Of a stretch of 64,000 nucleotides of DNA, positions 34,919 through 43,577 are shown one piece after another (position 1 is the stretch's first letter; each line of letters begins with the position of its first letter). The notes beneath the pieces are model-generated. The model did not search any database and was not told the DNA's origin. It saw only the letters and a list, made by a program, of their open reading frames with translations. The position numbers and the translations under genes were made by a program. The stretch spans positions 1,736,001 to 1,800,000 of the forward strand of contig CP063166.1 of NCBI GenBank assembly GCA_016806145.1, given 5' to 3'. The stretch comes from Variovorax paradoxus. GTDB taxonomy: Bacteria; Pseudomonadota; Gammaproteobacteria; Burkholderiales; Burkholderiaceae_C.

Positions 34919-37269
34919 CGTTGCGCGCTCTTGGTCACGACGCCCGCGCCGCGCACCTCGAGCCGGCGCTGGTCCACCACCTTGCCGCCGGCATCGACCA
35001 GCTCGATCAGGTGGCGGCCCGGCCAGGGCAGCCACTGCGCGCTGTTGCCGCGCGCGAAGTGCTTGCCGTCGATGCGCCACTGGACGCCGCGGCCTTCCGA
35101 TTCGAAGCGCACGCGCTGGCGCAGCGGCGGGATGTCGGGATCGAGCGCGATGATCGTGCCGTCGGCCGGCGCGGTGATGCGCGCGACCGCGGCCGTGCTC
35201 GCGGCGCCGGGTTCGTTCGCGAGCGCGAACAGCGGCTGCTCGGTGCCCTGCACGAACCATTCGTCGCGCGCGGCCTCGAGCGCGTTGCCGTCGGGACCGG
35301 CGCCGAAGTCGATGTGCGTGCGCACCAGGCCCGGCGGCGGCGCCGGCGCGCGGCTGGGCTCGCGCGCGTGCAGGAAGCGCATGACCTCGGCCCAGACCGG
35401 CGCCGCGCCGCTGGTGCCGCTCACGTCCCACATCGATGCGCCGCTCGCGTTGCCGACCCACACGCCGACCGTGTAGCGCTGCGACCAGCCCACGGCCCAG
35501 TTGTCGCGCATGTCCTTGCTGGTGCCGGTCTTCACCGCGCTCCAGAAGCGGGTCGAGAGGATGCTGTCGAGGCCGAAGGTGCGGGTGCGCGCGTTGGGGT
35601 CGGACAGGATGTCGCCGACGATGAAGGCGGCGCGCGGGTCGAGCACCGGTGCCGGGGTGTTCTTCGCGGTAGCGGCGGCGGTGGTGGTCTTCTTCGACTT
35701 GTCCGGCGCGGCCGGCGCCAGCAAGGTGGTCGTGCCGTAGCGCCCGCCGTTGGCCAGCATGCGGTAGGCATTGGTCAGCGACAGCAGCGTGACCTCGGCG
35801 CTGCCGAGCGCGAGGCTGTAGCCGTAGTAGTCGCCGCTCTCGCGCAGCGGCAGCCCGGCCGCGCGCAGGCCGCGCGCGAAGGATTCGGGCGACACCATCA
35901 CCAGCGTGCGCACGGCCGGCACGTTGAGCGAGGCCGCGAGCGCGGTGCGCGCCGACACCGGGCCCTTGAAGCGCCGGTCGTAGTTCTGCGGGATGTAGAG
36001 GCCGCTCGCGGTGTTGATCTGCGCCGACGAGTCCTCGATCAGCGAAGCGGCCGTGAGCCGCTGCTCGGCGATCGCCTGGCCGTAGAGCAGCGGCTTGAGC
36101 GTCGAGCCCGGCTGGCGCATCGCGGTCACGCCGTCGACCTCGGCCGCCTGGCTCAGCGGCCCCGAGGAGCCGACCCAGGCCAGCACCTCGCCGGTGGCGT
36201 TGTCGAGCACCACCAGCGCGCCGTCCTCCACGTGCCGGCCGCGCAGCTCGCGCAGGTGGCGCTGCAGGGTGCCGAGCGCGAAGCGCTGCAGCGGCGCGCG
36301 CAGCGTGGTGCGCACGCTGCCGTCGCCGCTGTCCTTCGCGGCCGCCTTGGCCTCGCCCGGCGGCGTGTCCTCCTGTCCGGGCTCGCGGCCCTCGCGTGCC
36401 TGGCGCAGCGCGCGCCGCGCGGCATGCGGCGCGATGCCCTCGCTGGCGTCGAAGGCGCGCCGCTGCACCGCGGCGCTGGTGAACATGTCGAGCGCCTCGC
36501 AGTCGGCGTTGCGCTGCGGCTCCATGGCGCGCAGCACCTCGCAGGCGCGCTGCGCCACCAGGGCCGGCCGCGCATTGGGCGCGCGCACCAGCGCGGCGGC
36601 CACCGCGGCCTCGCGCGCGTCGAGGCCGCTCGGCGCCTTGCCGAACAGGGTGCGCGAGAGCGCGTCGATGCCGACGATCTCGCCGCGGAAGGGCACGCTG
36701 TTGAGGTAGGCCTCGAGGATCTGGTCCTTGCGCCACTGGCGCTCGAGCTGGGCCGCGGCCACGGTCTGGCCGAGCTTCTGCGTCAGGCTGCGGCCGCCGC
36801 CGCCGCGCCGCAGGTCCTCGTCGAGCAGGCCCGACAGCTGCATCGTGATGGTCGAGGCGCCGCGCGTGCGCGTGTTCCAGAGGTTGCCCCAGGCCGCGGC
36901 CGAGACCGCGCGCCAATCGACGCCGCTGTGCTCGTAGAAGCGCCGGTCCTCGCTGAGCACCATCGCCGTGCGCAGCGCGGGCGAGATGTCGGCCAGCGCC
37001 GTCCACTGGCCGCGCCGCACGCTGGCGTCGGTGCGCACGCGCTGCAGCAGTTCGCCGTTGCGGTCGAGCACCGCGGTGTCGGACGAGCGGAAGTCGCGCT
37101 TCACCTCCTCGAAGCTCGGCATGGCCCCCGCGGCCTGCGCCGTCAGCATCAGCGCGGCGAGCGCCAGCGCGAGGCGCGGGCGCGCGAAGAAAGGAAACAG
37201 GGCGGTGGGCGTCGGCATCGGGGCAGGGGTGCGCGCGGGGAAGGCGCCGGGCTGGAAAGCGGCCGCCAT
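34915..37269 (-). CDS. pbpC: Penicillin-binding protein 1C
   Basis: 784 residues: short cytoplasmic leader, one membrane anchor (LALALAALMLTAQAAGA), GT51 glycosyltransferase domain (catalytic Glu in VLSEDRRFYEHSGVDWRAV, then RGASTITMQLSGL and RSLTQKLGQTVAAAQLE), transpeptidase domain (STLK in MRQPGSTLKPLLY, SLN in LAASLNVPAV, KTG in VKTGTSKDMRDNWAVG) and the C-terminal BiPBP_C domain from about residue 690. It builds and crosslinks peptidoglycan in the periplasm. The start at MAAAFQPG is a choice; MPTPTALF at 37218 is possible. It is usually next to an alpha-2-macroglobulin gene, which here lies 17 kb away. Confidence 0.92.
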   Translation of the reverse strand: MAAAFQPGAFPARTPAPMPTPTALFPFFARPRLALALAALMLTAQAAGAMPSFEEVKRDFRSSDTAVLDRNGELLQRVRTDASVRRGQWTALADISPALRTAMVLSEDRRFYEHSGVDWRAVSAAAWGNLWNTRTRGASTITMQLSGLLDEDLRRGGGGRSLTQKLGQTVAAAQLERQWRKDQILEAYLNSVPFRGEIVGIDALSRTLFGKAPSGLDAREAAVAAALVRAPNARPALVAQRACEVLRAMEPQRNADCEALDMFTSAAVQRRAFDASEGIAPHAARRALRQAREGREPGQEDTPPGEAKAAAKDSGDGSVRTTLRAPLQRFALGTLQRHLRELRGRHVEDGALVVLDNATGEVLAWVGSSGPLSQAAEVDGVTAMRQPGSTLKPLLYGQAIAEQRLTAASLIEDSSAQINTASGLYIPQNYDRRFKGPVSARTALAASLNVPAVRTLVMVSPESFARGLRAAGLPLRESGDYYGYSLALGSAEVTLLSLTNAYRMLANGGRYGTTTLLAPAAPDKSKKTTTAAATAKNTPAPVLDPRAAFIVGDILSDPNARTRTFGLDSILSTRFWSAVKTGTSKDMRDNWAVGWSQRYTVGVWVGNASGASMWDVSGTSGAAPVWAEVMRFLHAREPSRAPAPPPGLVRTHIDFGAGPDGNALEAARDEWFVQGTEQPLFALANEPGAASTAAVARITAPADGTIIALDPDIPPLRQRVRFESEGRGVQWRIDGKHFARGNSAQWLPWPGRHLIELVDAGGKVVDQRRLEVRGAGVVTKSAQR

Positions 37270-37559
37270 TCTCGGCCATGCGCGCACGGCCGCCGTCCTG
37301 CCGAAAGACGTAGACGGAAGTTCGAACCCAGCGCCGCGCGGCCTGCGCCTACCCGCGGACGCGGGGCGCGCCGCCACGCAGGGGCCGGGCGCGTCGCTGA
37401 CAGTCGGCTGCGGCGGCCACATCCGGTCACACAACTTCACCGCGGCGCAGCCATCGAGACACCGAGGCCCGACCTGCGTGGCCTTCAATGCGCTACCGCC
37501 GCGGCGCCCAGAGGCCAGCCGGTGCGGTGTTCCACAACCATTCCTAGGAGAGATGCATC

Positions 37560-37775
37560 ATGAAGAACAACAGACTCGCCACCCTGGCCGTCGTGCTGTC
37601 GGCCTCGGCCGCGCTGGCCGGCTGCGTCGTCGCCCCCGGCTACGACCGCCCGCCGCCGCCGCGCCATGGCGACCGTGACCGCGACGGCGTGCCGAACCGC
37701 TACGACCGCGATCGCGATGGCGATGGCGTGCCCAACCGCTACGACAGCCGTCCGGGCGATCCGCGCCGCAACTGA
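37560..37775 (+). CDS. Small lipoprotein with thrombospondin type 3-like Asp repeats
   Basis: 71 residues. Lipobox LAGC (ASAALAGCVVAPGY) marks an outer-membrane lipoprotein. The mature part is two turns of an Asp-rich repeat (DRDRDGVPNRYD then DRDGDGVPNRYD), the spacing seen in calcium-binding thrombospondin type 3 repeats. CTAGGAGAGATGC gives a clear ribosome-binding site. Binding of Ca2+ is inferred from the repeat. Confidence 0.85.
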   Translation: MKNNRLATLAVVLSASAALAGCVVAPGYDRPPPPRHGDRDRDGVPNRYDRDRDGDGVPNRYDSRPGDPRRN

Positions 37776-37788
37776 TCGAGGCGCCGGC

Positions 37789-38415
37789 TCAGGCCGGCCG
37801 GCGCGCCATCAGCGCCCACAGGCCGGCCGCGCTCAGCAGCGCGCCGCCGCCGAGGTTGAAGCGGCGCTGCGCGCGCGGCGACGACAGCAGGCGCCGCGCC
37901 GAGCCCGCGAACACCGCATAGAGCGTGGCGTTCAGCGTGGCCATTGCGACGAAGGTCAGCGCCAGCACCCACATCTGCGGCGCGACCGCGGCCTTCTGGC
38001 TGATGAACTGCGGCAGGAAGGCGACGAAGAACACGATGCCCTTCGGGTTGAGCGCCGTCACCAGGTAGGTGTTGGCGAACAGCCGCCAGCGCGAGGCGGG
38101 CGCTTCCGGCGTCGCGATCTCGGCGCTCGACACGCCCGCGCGCAGCAGCTTGATGCCCAGGTACAGCAGGTACAGCCCGCCCACCCACTTCACCGCGTTG
38201 AACCAGAAGGCCGAGGCCGCGAGCAGCGTGCCCAGGCCCAGCAGCGACACCACCAGCGCGGTCGAGTCGCCGAGCGCCACCGCGGCCACCAGCGGCACGT
38301 TGGCGCGGCGGCCGTGCGACATCGAGTAGCTGATGACGGTGAGGATGGTCGGGCCGGGAATGATCAGCAGCACGGCCGAGGCGGCCACGAAGGCGAGCCA
38401 GAGTTCGAAGGGCAT
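37789..38415 (-). CDS. LysE/RhtB-family amino-acid exporter
   Basis: 208 residues, six hydrophobic helices. The family signature is present at the N-terminus (FVAASAVLLIIPGPTILTVISYSMSHGRRA) and in helix 3-4 (KWVGGLYLLYLGIKLLR, NTYLVTALNPKGIVFFVAFLPQFI). It exports homoserine, threonine, leucine or similar compounds across the inner membrane. AGGAGAAACCACC before the ATG. The specific substrate is not predictable. Confidence 0.9.
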   Translation of the reverse strand: MPFELWLAFVAASAVLLIIPGPTILTVISYSMSHGRRANVPLVAAVALGDSTALVVSLLGLGTLLAASAFWFNAVKWVGGLYLLYLGIKLLRAGVSSAEIATPEAPASRWRLFANTYLVTALNPKGIVFFVAFLPQFISQKAAVAPQMWVLALTFVAMATLNATLYAVFAGSARRLLSSPRAQRRFNLGGGALLSAAGLWALMARRPA

Positions 38416-38447
38416 GGGGTGGTTTCTCCTGGGGTTGTGTTCGTCTG

Positions 38448-38849
38448 TCAGTGATCGATCGCCGTGCGCGCCACGTGCCAGGTGCCGCGGTGGCCGTCGA
38501 CGTAGCGCAGCGGCGAGTTGGCGAGGTCGTCGAGGTCCACGTCGTCGAGGCAGGTCACGTTCACGCCGTAGGCATGGGCGCCGGTCTCGGGCGAATGGCC
38601 GACGCCGAAGGAGCGCACGCCGCAGAGCTTGCAGACGATGTAGTGGCTGTTGCGGCTGTCGAGCATCTGGTCGCTGAGCTCGGATTCGCCCGCGAGCAGG
38701 CGAAAGGCCTCGGGCTCGACGATGGCCGGCCAGAAGCGCGTGCGGGTGCAGATCGCGCAGTTGCAGCGCAGCGTGCCCAGGCTGAGGTCGATGTCGGCTT
38801 CGAAGCGCACGGCGCCGCAGTGGCAGCCTCCGATATAGGTCTTTCTCAT
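38448..38849 (-). CDS. GFA-family zinc protein (glutathione-dependent formaldehyde-activating-like)
   Basis: 133 residues. The GFA/CENP-V fold is recognised by its zinc ligands: Cys9 and Cys11 (GGCHCGAVRF), Cys29-Cys31-Cys34 (LRCNCAICTRTRFW) and Cys73-Cys76 (YIVCKLCGVRSF). The prototype binds glutathione and formaldehyde, but most family members have unknown activity. It lies upstream of the LysE gene on the same strand, 32 bp away, so the two may be co-transcribed. Confidence 0.88.
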   Translation of the reverse strand: MRKTYIGGCHCGAVRFEADIDLSLGTLRCNCAICTRTRFWPAIVEPEAFRLLAGESELSDQMLDSRNSHYIVCKLCGVRSFGVGHSPETGAHAYGVNVTCLDDVDLDDLANSPLRYVDGHRGTWHVARTAIDH

Positions 38850-38998
38850 TCGGTCGATGTCCGCGTCTTCTTTTTGAATGTGTTTCGGCTTGCAAGGCAC
38901 GATACCAAAGGCCTTTTGGGCCTGCGCCGCGGCAGGCGCAAAAACCGTGCGCGGCGAGGGCCGAACGCGGCGGGGTCGGGCGCGTGTGCTTGCCGCGG

Positions 38999-39277
38999 TC
39001 ACGAAGGCTGCGTGCCGAAGCGGGCTGCTGAACGGGCCTTGGCGCGTTCGGCTTCTATCTCGCGGTCGCGCGGTTCGGCGGTGGTCACCAGCGATTCGAG
39101 CAGGCGCGCGGCGCTGGCGCTGACTTCTTCGACGGCGCGTTCGAATGCGGCTTCGTTGGCGCGCGAGGGGACGTTGAAGCCGCTGAGCTTGCGCACGAAT
39201 TGCAGGGCGGCGGCGCGGATCTCGTGCTCGGTGGCGGGGGGCTCGAAGTTGTAGAGGGTTTTGATGCTTCTGCACAT
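38999..39277 (-). CDS. DUF2277 family protein
   Basis: 92 residues. The opening MCRSIKTLYNFEPPATEHEI and the AALQFVRKLSGFN helix are the signature of DUF2277, small cytoplasmic helical proteins without assigned function. It is bordered upstream by the 730-bp inverted repeat. Its codon use is normal for the window. Confidence 0.88.
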   Translation of the reverse strand: MCRSIKTLYNFEPPATEHEIRAAALQFVRKLSGFNVPSRANEAAFERAVEEVSASAARLLESLVTTAEPRDREIEAERAKARSAARFGTQPS

Positions 39278-39370
39278 GGTGTCTCTTGTCTCCGGGCTCT
39301 TGTTGGGTTTGGCCAGTTTGCCAGCGGTCTTTGTTGAATTGAAGATGCTGTTTTTTTGGTTGGGTTGTTG

Positions 39371-40100
39371 GCCGGGACTCGCCCCGGCGGGCGAGTCACT
39401 TTCTTTTGCTTCGCCAAAAGAAAGTAACCAAAGAAAAGGCGACCCACTGTCTGCGTCCCTCCGCTTCGCTGCGGGCAACCTGCGGTGCTCGCGTTTCGCG
39501 GGGTCTCGCAGAACTCGCTCCACTGCGTTCCGCTCAAACAGCTGCGAGCCCTTATCCGCGAAACGCTGCGCTCCTCGGCGCAGCCAGAGGGGGTGGGTCG
39601 GGCCTTTGCTTCGCTCGGCCTTGGAATGCCGCTCGGGCCTTCGCTTCGCTCGGCTGCTTGTTCCCTCTCCCTCTGGGAGAGGGTTAGGGTGAGGGCAACG
39701 GGCCTCACCAAGGGTCTGACGGTATCCACCGCCCAGTGCCCTCACCCCAGCCCTCTCCCAGAGGGAGAGGGAGCAATACCAATGCCGAGCGAAGCGATGG
39801 CCTGTTAGGTACCCGCGGCCGAGCGCAGCGATGGCCCGTGGGGTATGCCAGGCCGAGCGAAGCAAAGGCCCGAATCACCCCCCCTCTGGCTGTGCCGAGG
39901 AGCGCAGGGGAAAGCGGGATCAGGGCCGCAGCTGTCTGAGCGGAACGAAGTGCAGCGAGTTCTGCGGACCCCCGCTTTCCCCGAGCACCGCAGGTTGCCC
40001 GCAGCGAAGCGGAGGGACACAGACAGCGGGGTCGCCTTCTTTTGCTTACTTTTCTTGGCGAGACAAGAAAAGTGAGTCGCCCGCCGGGGCGAGACCCGGC
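39371..40100. repeat. 730-bp nested inverted repeat (family 2) with internal hairpins
   Basis: Two 250-base arms, 39371-39620 and 39851-40100, are diverged inverted copies of one element around a 230-base spacer. Each arm holds two internal stems. Left: ACTTTCTTTTG with CAAAAGAAAGT (39398-39425), and GCGTTTCGCGG with CCGCGAAACGC (39491-39566). Right: ACTTTTCTTG with CAAGAAAAGT (40048-40073), and GGGGAAAGCGGG with CCCGCTTTCCCC (39907-39982). The stem sequences differ between arms yet pair perfectly; the loops are conserved. The spacer contains another inverted pair of 34 bases (39663-39696 and 39738-39771) based on CCCTCTCCCTCTGGGAGAGG, itself a hairpin. Open frames across it are artefacts. 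The rest of the 850-bp gap is AT-richer unique sequence. Confidence 0.88.
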
Positions 40101-40127
40101 CTACAGCCTAAAAAAAAGAACCCAACT

Positions 40128-41474
40128 TCAATTCAACCGAAGCACGTCCTCAACAGCCAAAGCAACCCCAGCCAACCGCGAGTCATCCCCCCGAACAGAC
40201 GAAAGCATCAACCCAACAGGCAGTTCCCCAGCCGAATGACAAGGCAAGCTGAACGAACACCCATCCATGAAATTGATCGCAAACGTATTCCGCAACAACA
40301 GTCCGTTCGCCTGGAAGAACGCCGAATCCTCAGCCAGCGAATCGATGGCAGGCGCCACGATAGGCACCGTAGGACACAGCAACGCATCGAACCCCTCGAG
40401 CCGCCCCTCGACCCGCGAGATCCACTCCCGCCGCCGATCCAGCAGCGCGATGTAATCGGCAGCCCGCACCTCGGTCCCCAACGCGATCCGCGCCGCAACC
40501 CGAGAATCGAACGCCTCGCCCTTCGAAGCAAACCGTTCCCGATGCACGGCCGAAGCCTCGATAGGCGACAACCCCCCCGGCGCATTGACCGTCCCGATCT
40601 CCGCCAGCTCGCTCAAGGGAATCTCGACGATCTGCGCCCCGGCTTTGGACAGCGCCTGCACCGCCCGCTCGAAAGCCCGCGCCACCCCAGGCTCGATCGC
40701 ATCGAACATCAAGGTCTTCGGCACCGCGAGCCGCAACCCCTGCGCCGGCCGGCGGCGCACCACGAGCGGCGCGTCGGCGATCGCAGCGTCGGCGATCAGG
40801 CAGTCCTCGACGCTGCGCGCCATCGCGCACACCGTGTCGAGCGAACGCGCGAGTTCGAAGGCGCCGGTGCGCGGCACGCGCGACTGCGTGCTCTTGAAGC
40901 CGACGATGCCGCACAGCGCGGCCGGGATGCGGATCGAGCCGCCGGTGTCCGAGCCCAGGCCCGCGACCGCGAGGCCCAGCGCCACCGACACCGCGGCACC
41001 CGACGAGGAGCCGCCGGGAATGCGCGCGACCTCGGCGTCGGCCGGGTTGCGCGGCGTGCCGTAGTGCGGATTGATGCCCACGCCCGAGAACGCGAACTCG
41101 GTCATGTTGGTGCGGCCCACGATGGCCGCGCCCTGCGTGCGCAGCCGCGTCACCACGGCCGCGTCGCGCGCGGCGGGAGGCTCGCCCCGGCAGGCGATGG
41201 AGCCGGCCAGGGTGGTCTCGCCGGCCACGTCGTAGAGGTCCTTGATCGAGACCGGCAGGCCGGCGAGCGGCGCGGTCTGCACGCCGGCCTGGTGCGCGGC
41301 ATCGGCATGGCGCGCGGCGGCCAGGGCGGCGTCGGCGTAGAGACGGGTGAAGACGTTCGCGGCCGCGGGCTGCGCGGCGCCGTCGAGCACCTGCTCGATC
41401 AGCGCCTCGTGCGTGAGCTCGCCGCGGGCGATGCGCGCGCGCAGCGCGCCGATGGTGGAGTCGTTCTGTGTCAT
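40128..41474 (-). CDS. Amidase-signature family hydrolase
   Basis: 448 residues from ATG at 41474; an in-frame TTG at 41495 overlapping the upstream stop (TTGA) would add seven residues. The Ser-cisSer-Lys triad is intact: Lys in GLPVSIKDLYDV, Ser in the RIPGGSSSGAAVSVALG loop and the nucleophile in GSDTGGSIRIPAALCGIVGFK. It hydrolyses an amide, releasing ammonia. Last gene of the operon EthD-like, MHS permease, DUF2848, amidase. From about 40740 to the stop, codon choice shifts (CGG, GGG, GTT, GCT replace CGC, GGC, GTG, GCC), suggesting this 3' third has another origin. Confidence 0.9.
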   Translation of the reverse strand: MTQNDSTIGALRARIARGELTHEALIEQVLDGAAQPAAANVFTRLYADAALAAARHADAAHQAGVQTAPLAGLPVSIKDLYDVAGETTLAGSIACRGEPPAARDAAVVTRLRTQGAAIVGRTNMTEFAFSGVGINPHYGTPRNPADAEVARIPGGSSSGAAVSVALGLAVAGLGSDTGGSIRIPAALCGIVGFKSTQSRVPRTGAFELARSLDTVCAMARSVEDCLIADAAIADAPLVVRRRPAQGLRLAVPKTLMFDAIEPGVARAFERAVQALSKAGAQIVEIPLSELAEIGTVNAPGGLSPIEASAVHRERFASKGEAFDSRVAARIALGTEVRAADYIALLDRRREWISRVEGRLEGFDALLCPTVPIVAPAIDSLAEDSAFFQANGLLLRNTFAINFMDGCSFSLPCHSAGELPVGLMLSSVRGDDSRLAGVALAVEDVLRLN

Positions 41475-41491
41475 GAAGGAGGAGGGGGCGT

Positions 41492-42214
41492 TCAAGCGAT
41501 CACGGGCAGGACGCGCACCGCATAGCGGTGGACGATGCGCCGCTGCAGGCGCGCGTCATGCAACTCGATTTCCATCTGCGCGGCGGGGCGGATGGCCTCG
41601 CCGCGCGCGTTGGGCAGCGCCGCCAGTGTGCCGCAGGTCATGAAAAGTCCCTCGGGTTCCTTGCCAAGACCCGGCAGGCCGTCGCGCAACGCGGCCAGCG
41701 GCCGGATCGCCGCCAGGGTGCCGCGCTGGTAGTCGACCCAGCGGCCGTCCTCGAGGATGCGCGAGCGCAGCTCGATGGCGTCCTGGTGCGCTTCCACGTC
41801 GCGCCAGCGCCAGGCCGAGGCGGCCAGCGGCTTGGCGCACATCTGTTTGGAGACGGCGACCGAATAGCTCTCGACCTGGCGGTCGGTGTGGTCCGAGGCC
41901 ACGCCGAGCCACCACTCGCCCTGCGAGAAGAACAGCAGCGGTTCGGCCTCGCCCGAGCTCTGGTCGCCGAGCGCCTCGATCTCGGCAGACTGCGTGAGCA
42001 GCAGCGAGGCCATGCGGTAGTACAGCGGCACGCTCGAAGGGCGTGGCACGCCGAGCGCGGCCAGTTCCTCGATGTGGTGCTCGATGGCGGCGCTGTCGCG
42101 GCCGGTCCAGCCGGCCACCACCAGCGCGCTGGGCGCCACGGCGTGCAGCGCGCTGCTGCGGGTGCCGTCCTCGGCGATGCTCTCGCAAGCGATGTGCAGG
42201 GTGTTGCGCGTCAT
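41492..42214 (-). CDS. DUF2848 family protein
   Basis: 240 residues. The motifs VVAGWTGRDSAAIEHHIEELAALGVPRPSSVPLYYRMA and GEWWLGVASDHTDRQVESYSVAVSKQMCAKP identify DUF2848, probably related to the fumarylacetoacetate-hydrolase fold, with no proven reaction known to me. It lies 4 bp after the MHS permease gene and directly before (or coupled to) the amidase gene, so it very likely acts on the same imported compound. Confidence 0.85.
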   Translation of the reverse strand: MTRNTLHIACESIAEDGTRSSALHAVAPSALVVAGWTGRDSAAIEHHIEELAALGVPRPSSVPLYYRMASLLLTQSAEIEALGDQSSGEAEPLLFFSQGEWWLGVASDHTDRQVESYSVAVSKQMCAKPLAASAWRWRDVEAHQDAIELRSRILEDGRWVDYQRGTLAAIRPLAALRDGLPGLGKEPEGLFMTCGTLAALPNARGEAIRPAAQMEIELHDARLQRRIVHRYAVRVLPVIA

Positions 42215-42218
42215 CGCT

Positions 42219-43535
42219 TCAGGCCTCCAGCGGTTCGTGCGCGGTCTCGCGCGCCACCATCAGCGCGACCAGCGTGAGGCACAGCGCGCCGGTCACGTAG
42301 AGCGAGACCGCGAGCGTGCTGCCGTAGGACTTGAACAGGCTGGCGATGATCAGCGGCGCGAAGCCGCCGCCGAGGATGCCGGCCAGCGTGTAGGCCAGCG
42401 ACGAGCCGGCATAGCGCACGCGGTTCGGGAACTGCTCGGTCACGAAGGCGGCCTGCGGGCCGTACATCATGGCGTGGATCACGAGGCCGACCACCACGGC
42501 GGCGCAGATCGCGAGCGGCTTGGCGCTGTCCATCAGCACGAAGAACACGAAGGCCCAGACGATGCCGCAGAGCGCGCCGATGATGTAGACCGGGCGCCGG
42601 CCGATGCGGTCCGACAGGCTGCCGAACCACGGCACCGAGATCGCGTTGCAGGCCGCGCCGATCATGGTCGCGGTCAGCGCCAGCGGGCGCGACAGGTGCA
42701 GCACGGTGGTCACGTAGGTGAGGGTGAACACCACCACCAGCGCATAGAGCACGTCGGAGCCGATGCGCGAGCCGCCGGCCACCAGCAGGCGGCGCCAGTG
42801 CTGGCCCAGCACTTCCTTGATCGGGGTCTTGGCGGTCTCCTGCTTCTGCTCCATCTCGCGGAACACCGGGGTTTCCTCGACGCCGCGGCGCAGCCACAGG
42901 CCGAACAGCACCAGCGCCACGCTCGAGACGAAGGGGATGCGCCAGCCCCAGGACTGGAAGTCCTCGGGGCTGAGCCAGGCCGACACGGCGGCGATGAAGC
43001 CGGTGCCGATCAGCGTGCCGGCCGAGGGGCCGACCTGCGTGAACGAGGCGTTGCGGCCGCGCTCGTTCGGCTTGCCGTGTTCCATCGACAGCAGCACCGC
43101 GCCGGCCCATTCGCCGCCGAGCGCCACGCCCTGCACGAAGCGCAGCGCGACCAGCGCCACCGGTGCCCAGATGCCCCAGCTCGCGTAGGTCGGCAGCAGG
43201 CCCATGAGGCCGGTCGACACGCCCATGATCACCAGCGTGGCGACCAGCACGAAGCGCCGGCCGAGCCGGTCGCCGAGGTGGCCGAAGACGACGCCGCCGA
43301 GCGGGCGCGAGATGTAGCCGACCGCGTAGGTCGAGAAGGCGAGGATGGTGCCGGTCAGCGGATCGAAGGAGGGAAAGAAGATCGCGTTGAAGACCAGCGC
43401 CGCCATGATGTTGTAGACGGTGAAGTCGTACCACTCGAGCGTGGTGCCGATGGAGCTGGCCATCGCGAGGCGGCCCATCTTGGCGGGCTTGGCGCCGTGC
43501 GCGGCGGGCGCGGCCGGGAGAGCGTGTTCGGTCAT
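42219..43535 (-). CDS. MFS transporter, MHS family
   Basis: 438 residues, about 12 helices. Signature segments: GTTLEWYDFTVYNIMAALVF, SRPLGGVVFGHLGDRLGRRF, RFVQGVALGGEWAGAVLLSMEH and SDRIGRRPVY. Subgroup of shikimate/osmolyte/aromatic-acid symporters. It is the second gene of the amidase operon and presumably imports the amide or acid that the DUF2848 protein and amidase process. Confidence 0.92.
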   Translation of the reverse strand: MTEHALPAAPAAHGAKPAKMGRLAMASSIGTTLEWYDFTVYNIMAALVFNAIFFPSFDPLTGTILAFSTYAVGYISRPLGGVVFGHLGDRLGRRFVLVATLVIMGVSTGLMGLLPTYASWGIWAPVALVALRFVQGVALGGEWAGAVLLSMEHGKPNERGRNASFTQVGPSAGTLIGTGFIAAVSAWLSPEDFQSWGWRIPFVSSVALVLFGLWLRRGVEETPVFREMEQKQETAKTPIKEVLGQHWRRLLVAGGSRIGSDVLYALVVVFTLTYVTTVLHLSRPLALTATMIGAACNAISVPWFGSLSDRIGRRPVYIIGALCGIVWAFVFFVLMDSAKPLAICAAVVVGLVIHAMMYGPQAAFVTEQFPNRVRYAGSSLAYTLAGILGGGFAPLIIASLFKSYGSTLAVSLYVTGALCLTLVALMVARETAHEPLEA

Positions 43536-43577
43536 GAGGATCCTGGAATGAGGAAGAAGATGAAGGGGGGCGGTCTG

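Noticed and set aside
33416..37279. Continuous 1287-codon minus-strand frame spanning pbpC and the TPM gene
   Set aside because: Only its last 500 codons are a real protein; the upstream part is an out-of-frame reading of pbpC.
39085..39865. Open frames crossing the 730-bp palindrome (for example a frame rich in CAEER and GGTQT motifs)
   Set aside because: They translate a repeat element; both arms give similar peptides because the DNA is repeated, not because a protein is conserved.
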